From assembly GCF_001644575.1 (NCBI RefSeq), contig NZ_CP015596.1, forward strand, positions 124,001 through 188,000: a stretch of 64,000 bases of DNA, given 5' to 3'. A model generated the notes under the pieces. That model searched no databases, was not told the DNA's origin, and worked only from the letters and a program-made list of their open reading frames with translations. The translations under genes were made by a program, and so were the position numbers. The first letter of the stretch is position 1. Every line of letters begins with the position of its first letter. Shown one piece after another: positions 61,976 to 64,000 of this stretch. The stretch comes from Mycobacterium adipatum (GTDB taxonomy: Bacteria > Actinomycetota > Actinomycetes > Mycobacteriales > Mycobacteriaceae).

Positions 61976-62089
61976 TCGTCGGGGAGTTCGACCGGACCGA
62001 AAATCATTCGAACGGCGTACTGCCCCGGTGGATGTCCTCGGCTAGCGTTGCACTGCTGCGCAATAGCTGAATAGGAAGTCAGACCGCCG

Positions 62090-64000
62090 ATGCCCCACCG
62101 GGATACCCCTTACGCACGTCAGATCGGCAGAGTCGGGGCACTCGCGGTCGCCCTCGGAGTCGGCTTCGCGATCGGCTCGCCGATCGCCTGGGCGAAACCG
62201 GAACCCAACGAAGCATCGGCGTCCTCCGACGGCGCCGGTTCAGCTACCCCCGATGCGGCCGAGAGCGCTTCCGGCACCCCCACATCCGGCACCAAAGACG
62301 ACCCGAACCCAGCGGCCGACCCGGCCGAACCCAAGGCGATCCCGCAAACCGCGGAAACCGAAACCGGGTTGTCCGAGCCGACCTCCATGTCGAGCAGCAC
62401 GCGGGCCGGTAAACGGGGCATCCGGACCGCGGCCGAGCCGAAGGTCCGGGCGGCCCTCGCCGAAGAGGACACCGAGGCCGAACCGGAGCCGCCAGCCATC
62501 GAAGTCCAGGATCGGCCACCGACCAGAGTCGAGCCCGCCGCGCCGGCCCTCGCCCCGGTAGCGACGCTGCCGGAACCCGAACTGAAGGCTGCCGAGGCGG
62601 ACCTGGTCGCCACCGACACCGCCGCGATCATGGCCTCCCCGCTGTCGGCACTCGACACCGGACAGACGAACCCCGTCGAGGATCCGATGATCTGGGTGCT
62701 CGCCGCAGCGGCACGCCGTGAGGTCGGCGCCAACGCCGGCGGAGCGAATCTGGCCCCGATCATCGGCACCCCGGTCATCGGCACCCCCGACCCGACCAGC
62801 GGAGCCGTGACCGGGCTCCTGGTCGCCACCGACCCGGAGAACAAGAAACTCACCTACACGGTGACCTCCGCACCGGCGGGGCTGATCTTCAACACCAAGA
62901 CCGCGGCGTTCAGCTACACCCCGACCGCGGCCCAGCGCGTCCAGGCCGCCCTGACACCGCAAGCCGACACGGTGGCCCTGGCCGTCACCGTGTCCGACGG
63001 CACCAATACGGTGCCGGCCACGATCAACGTCCCGATCGCTGCGGCACCGGTGTTCAATCTCGGCCAGGTCGAGGTGGGGTCCGGCGCCAGCGGGGTCGCG
63101 GTGACTGACACCCGCGCGTACGTGACCAATCGCAACGACGGCACCGTCACCGTGATCAACACCCTCGATCGCACCGTGGTGGCCACCATCGCGGTCGGGT
63201 CGCTGCCGATGAATGTCGCCGTCACCCCGGACGGCAGCAAGGTGTACGTCTCGAATTCCGGCTCCGACACGGTCTCGGTGATCGACTCGGCGACCAACAC
63301 CGTCGTCGCCACCGTCGCGGTGGGTGATCATCCGTACGGAATCACCCTGAGCCCCAACGGAAAAACTCTATACGTCGCCAACGCGAACGACGGCACCGTC
63401 ACCAAGATCGACACCGTGACCAACAAGGTCTCCGGCACGGTACGCAACGCCGGTGAAATTCCCTACAACATCGTCGTCAGCCCCGACGGCAAGAAGGTGT
63501 TCGTGGTCAACTCCGCCGCGGACTACGTGACGGTGTTCACCGCATCGGGGTCAACGGCCACCCGGATACCGGTGGAGACCGGCCGGTTGTCCTACGCGGT
63601 CGCGGTCAGTCCCGACGGTACCCGGCTATACGTCGCCGGATTCAGCGACGGCAAGGTGACGGTATTCGACACCGCCAGATACGCGGTGATCGACACCTTC
63701 ACGGTCAACGGCAAGCCGACCGGTATCTCCTTCAACAAGGACGGATCGCTGCTACTGGTCACCACCAACGACGGCAACGTCCAGGTGCGCGACACCACGA
63801 CGAGCACCGTCCTGACCACCCTGACGATCAGTCCCGCCGCGATGGGCACCGAGGGCTCGATGCCGCATATCGCCGTCAGCCCAGACGGCATGCAGGCCTA
63901 CATCACCGATTCGAATTCAGCTCTGCTGCGGGTGGTCTCACTGGTGCCGGCCAATGCGAAACCCACTGCCAGCATCGGCGCACTGAGTGCTCCCGATTCC
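62090..64000 (+). CDS. Secreted YVTN-type beta-propeller protein (partial, runs off the end)
   Basis: The frame is open from ATG 62090 to the window end, 637 codons without a stop. Residues about 10-35 are a signal peptide (IGRVGALAVALGVGFAIG, ending AWA before KPEPNE). A Pro/Ala/Glu-rich linker runs to about residue 200, then a cadherin/Ig-like domain (LTYTVTSAPAGLIF and FSYTPTAAQ). From about residue 330 come seven-bladed-propeller repeats with VNTLDRTVVATIAVG, VTPDGSKVYVSNSGSDTVSVID and related units. AGGAAG lies 16 bp upstream. Mycobacteria have several such exported proteins; ligands are unknown. The C-terminus lies outside the window. Confidence 0.85.
   Translation, partial: MPHRDTPYARQIGRVGALAVALGVGFAIGSPIAWAKPEPNEASASSDGAGSATPDAAESASGTPTSGTKDDPNPAADPAEPKAIPQTAETETGLSEPTSMSSSTRAGKRGIRTAAEPKVRAALAEEDTEAEPEPPAIEVQDRPPTRVEPAAPALAPVATLPEPELKAAEADLVATDTAAIMASPLSALDTGQTNPVEDPMIWVLAAAARREVGANAGGANLAPIIGTPVIGTPDPTSGAVTGLLVATDPENKKLTYTVTSAPAGLIFNTKTAAFSYTPTAAQRVQAALTPQADTVALAVTVSDGTNTVPATINVPIAAAPVFNLGQVEVGSGASGVAVTDTRAYVTNRNDGTVTVINTLDRTVVATIAVGSLPMNVAVTPDGSKVYVSNSGSDTVSVIDSATNTVVATVAVGDHPYGITLSPNGKTLYVANANDGTVTKIDTVTNKVSGTVRNAGEIPYNIVVSPDGKKVFVVNSAADYVTVFTASGSTATRIPVETGRLSYAVAVSPDGTRLYVAGFSDGKVTVFDTARYAVIDTFTVNGKPTGISFNKDGSLLLVTTNDGNVQVRDTTTSTVLTTLTISPAAMGTEGSMPHIAVSPDGMQAYITDSNSALLRVVSLVPANAKPTASIGALSAPDS

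Noticed and set aside
63080..63720. Periodic sequence that could be a DNA repeat array or CRISPR
   Set aside because: The period comes from protein-level propeller repeats inside one open frame; the DNA units differ and there are no spacers.

Overview
The window is high-GC actinobacterial DNA, almost certainly from a fast-growing Mycobacterium (Mycolicibacterium-type). The reasons are several mycofactocin-coupled SDRs, leaderless TANNNT promoters, a SigF-like promoter, an AAC(2')-I gene, and a right-hand block (about 52.1-61.9 kb) whose gene order matches, from memory, the M. tuberculosis Rv0265c-Rv0251c interval in mirror image. That block holds an FecB-like lipoprotein, PxpB/PxpC, AAC(2'), a HemD-like regulator, CbiX, NirD/NirB and Hsp20. 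No rRNA, tRNA or CRISPR array was seen.

0-9.6 kb: an L-rhamnose operon. The 3' end of a LacI regulator precedes a perfect LacI-type palindrome and then rhaM, an MFS permease, rhaI, a fused rhaD aldolase-dehydrogenase, rhaB and lldD. Together they can take rhamnose to DHAP, L-lactate and pyruvate. An acetamidase and an SDR follow. 9.6-16.2 kb: the most unusual region. A P450, an internally deleted oxidoreductase remnant, a NorQ-like AAA+ ATPase plus NorD-like VWA protein, two paralogous six-helix membrane proteins and three small one-helix proteins lie beside a TetR regulator. The two membrane-protein transcripts share a TGACT-NN-AGTCA site. No known system that I recognise has this composition; it looks like an activator-dependent membrane oxidoreductase. 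16.3-26.0 kb: a DJ-1 protein, two TenA proteins, and a redox-catabolic cluster (three mycofactocin-type SDRs, a double CMD-like protein, ALDH, P450, His-variant ferredoxin, two TetR regulators with visible operators). It suggests catabolism of a terpenoid or alicyclic alcohol.

26.1-40.1 kb: LysE and TerC membrane proteins, then an IclR regulator with a palindromic operator in front of a molybdopterin oxidoreductase. Next come GlgX, an RsbQ-RsbP energy-stress pair, small and hydrolase genes, a divergent GH13 enzyme, a PPOX protein and an RsbW-like anti-sigma kinase under a SigF-like promoter. This is a stress and storage-sugar neighbourhood. 39.7-41.0 kb is a scar: an MFS fragment abuts a 5'-truncated IS3 transposase, followed by about 460 bp with no gene.

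41.0-52.1 kb: a Baeyer-Villiger monooxygenase with an alcohol dehydrogenase, an ohrR/ohr pair whose ohrR side carries an aromatic monooxygenase, and an agmatine/polyamine operon (aguB, aguA, amidohydrolase, APC permease) divergent from a TetR gene with an inverted-repeat operator. 52.1-64.0 kb: the conserved mycobacterial block described above, including nitrite reductase and siroheme-linked genes and an Hsp20 under an HspR-like/ECF promoter. The last gene, a secreted beta-propeller protein, runs off the end.
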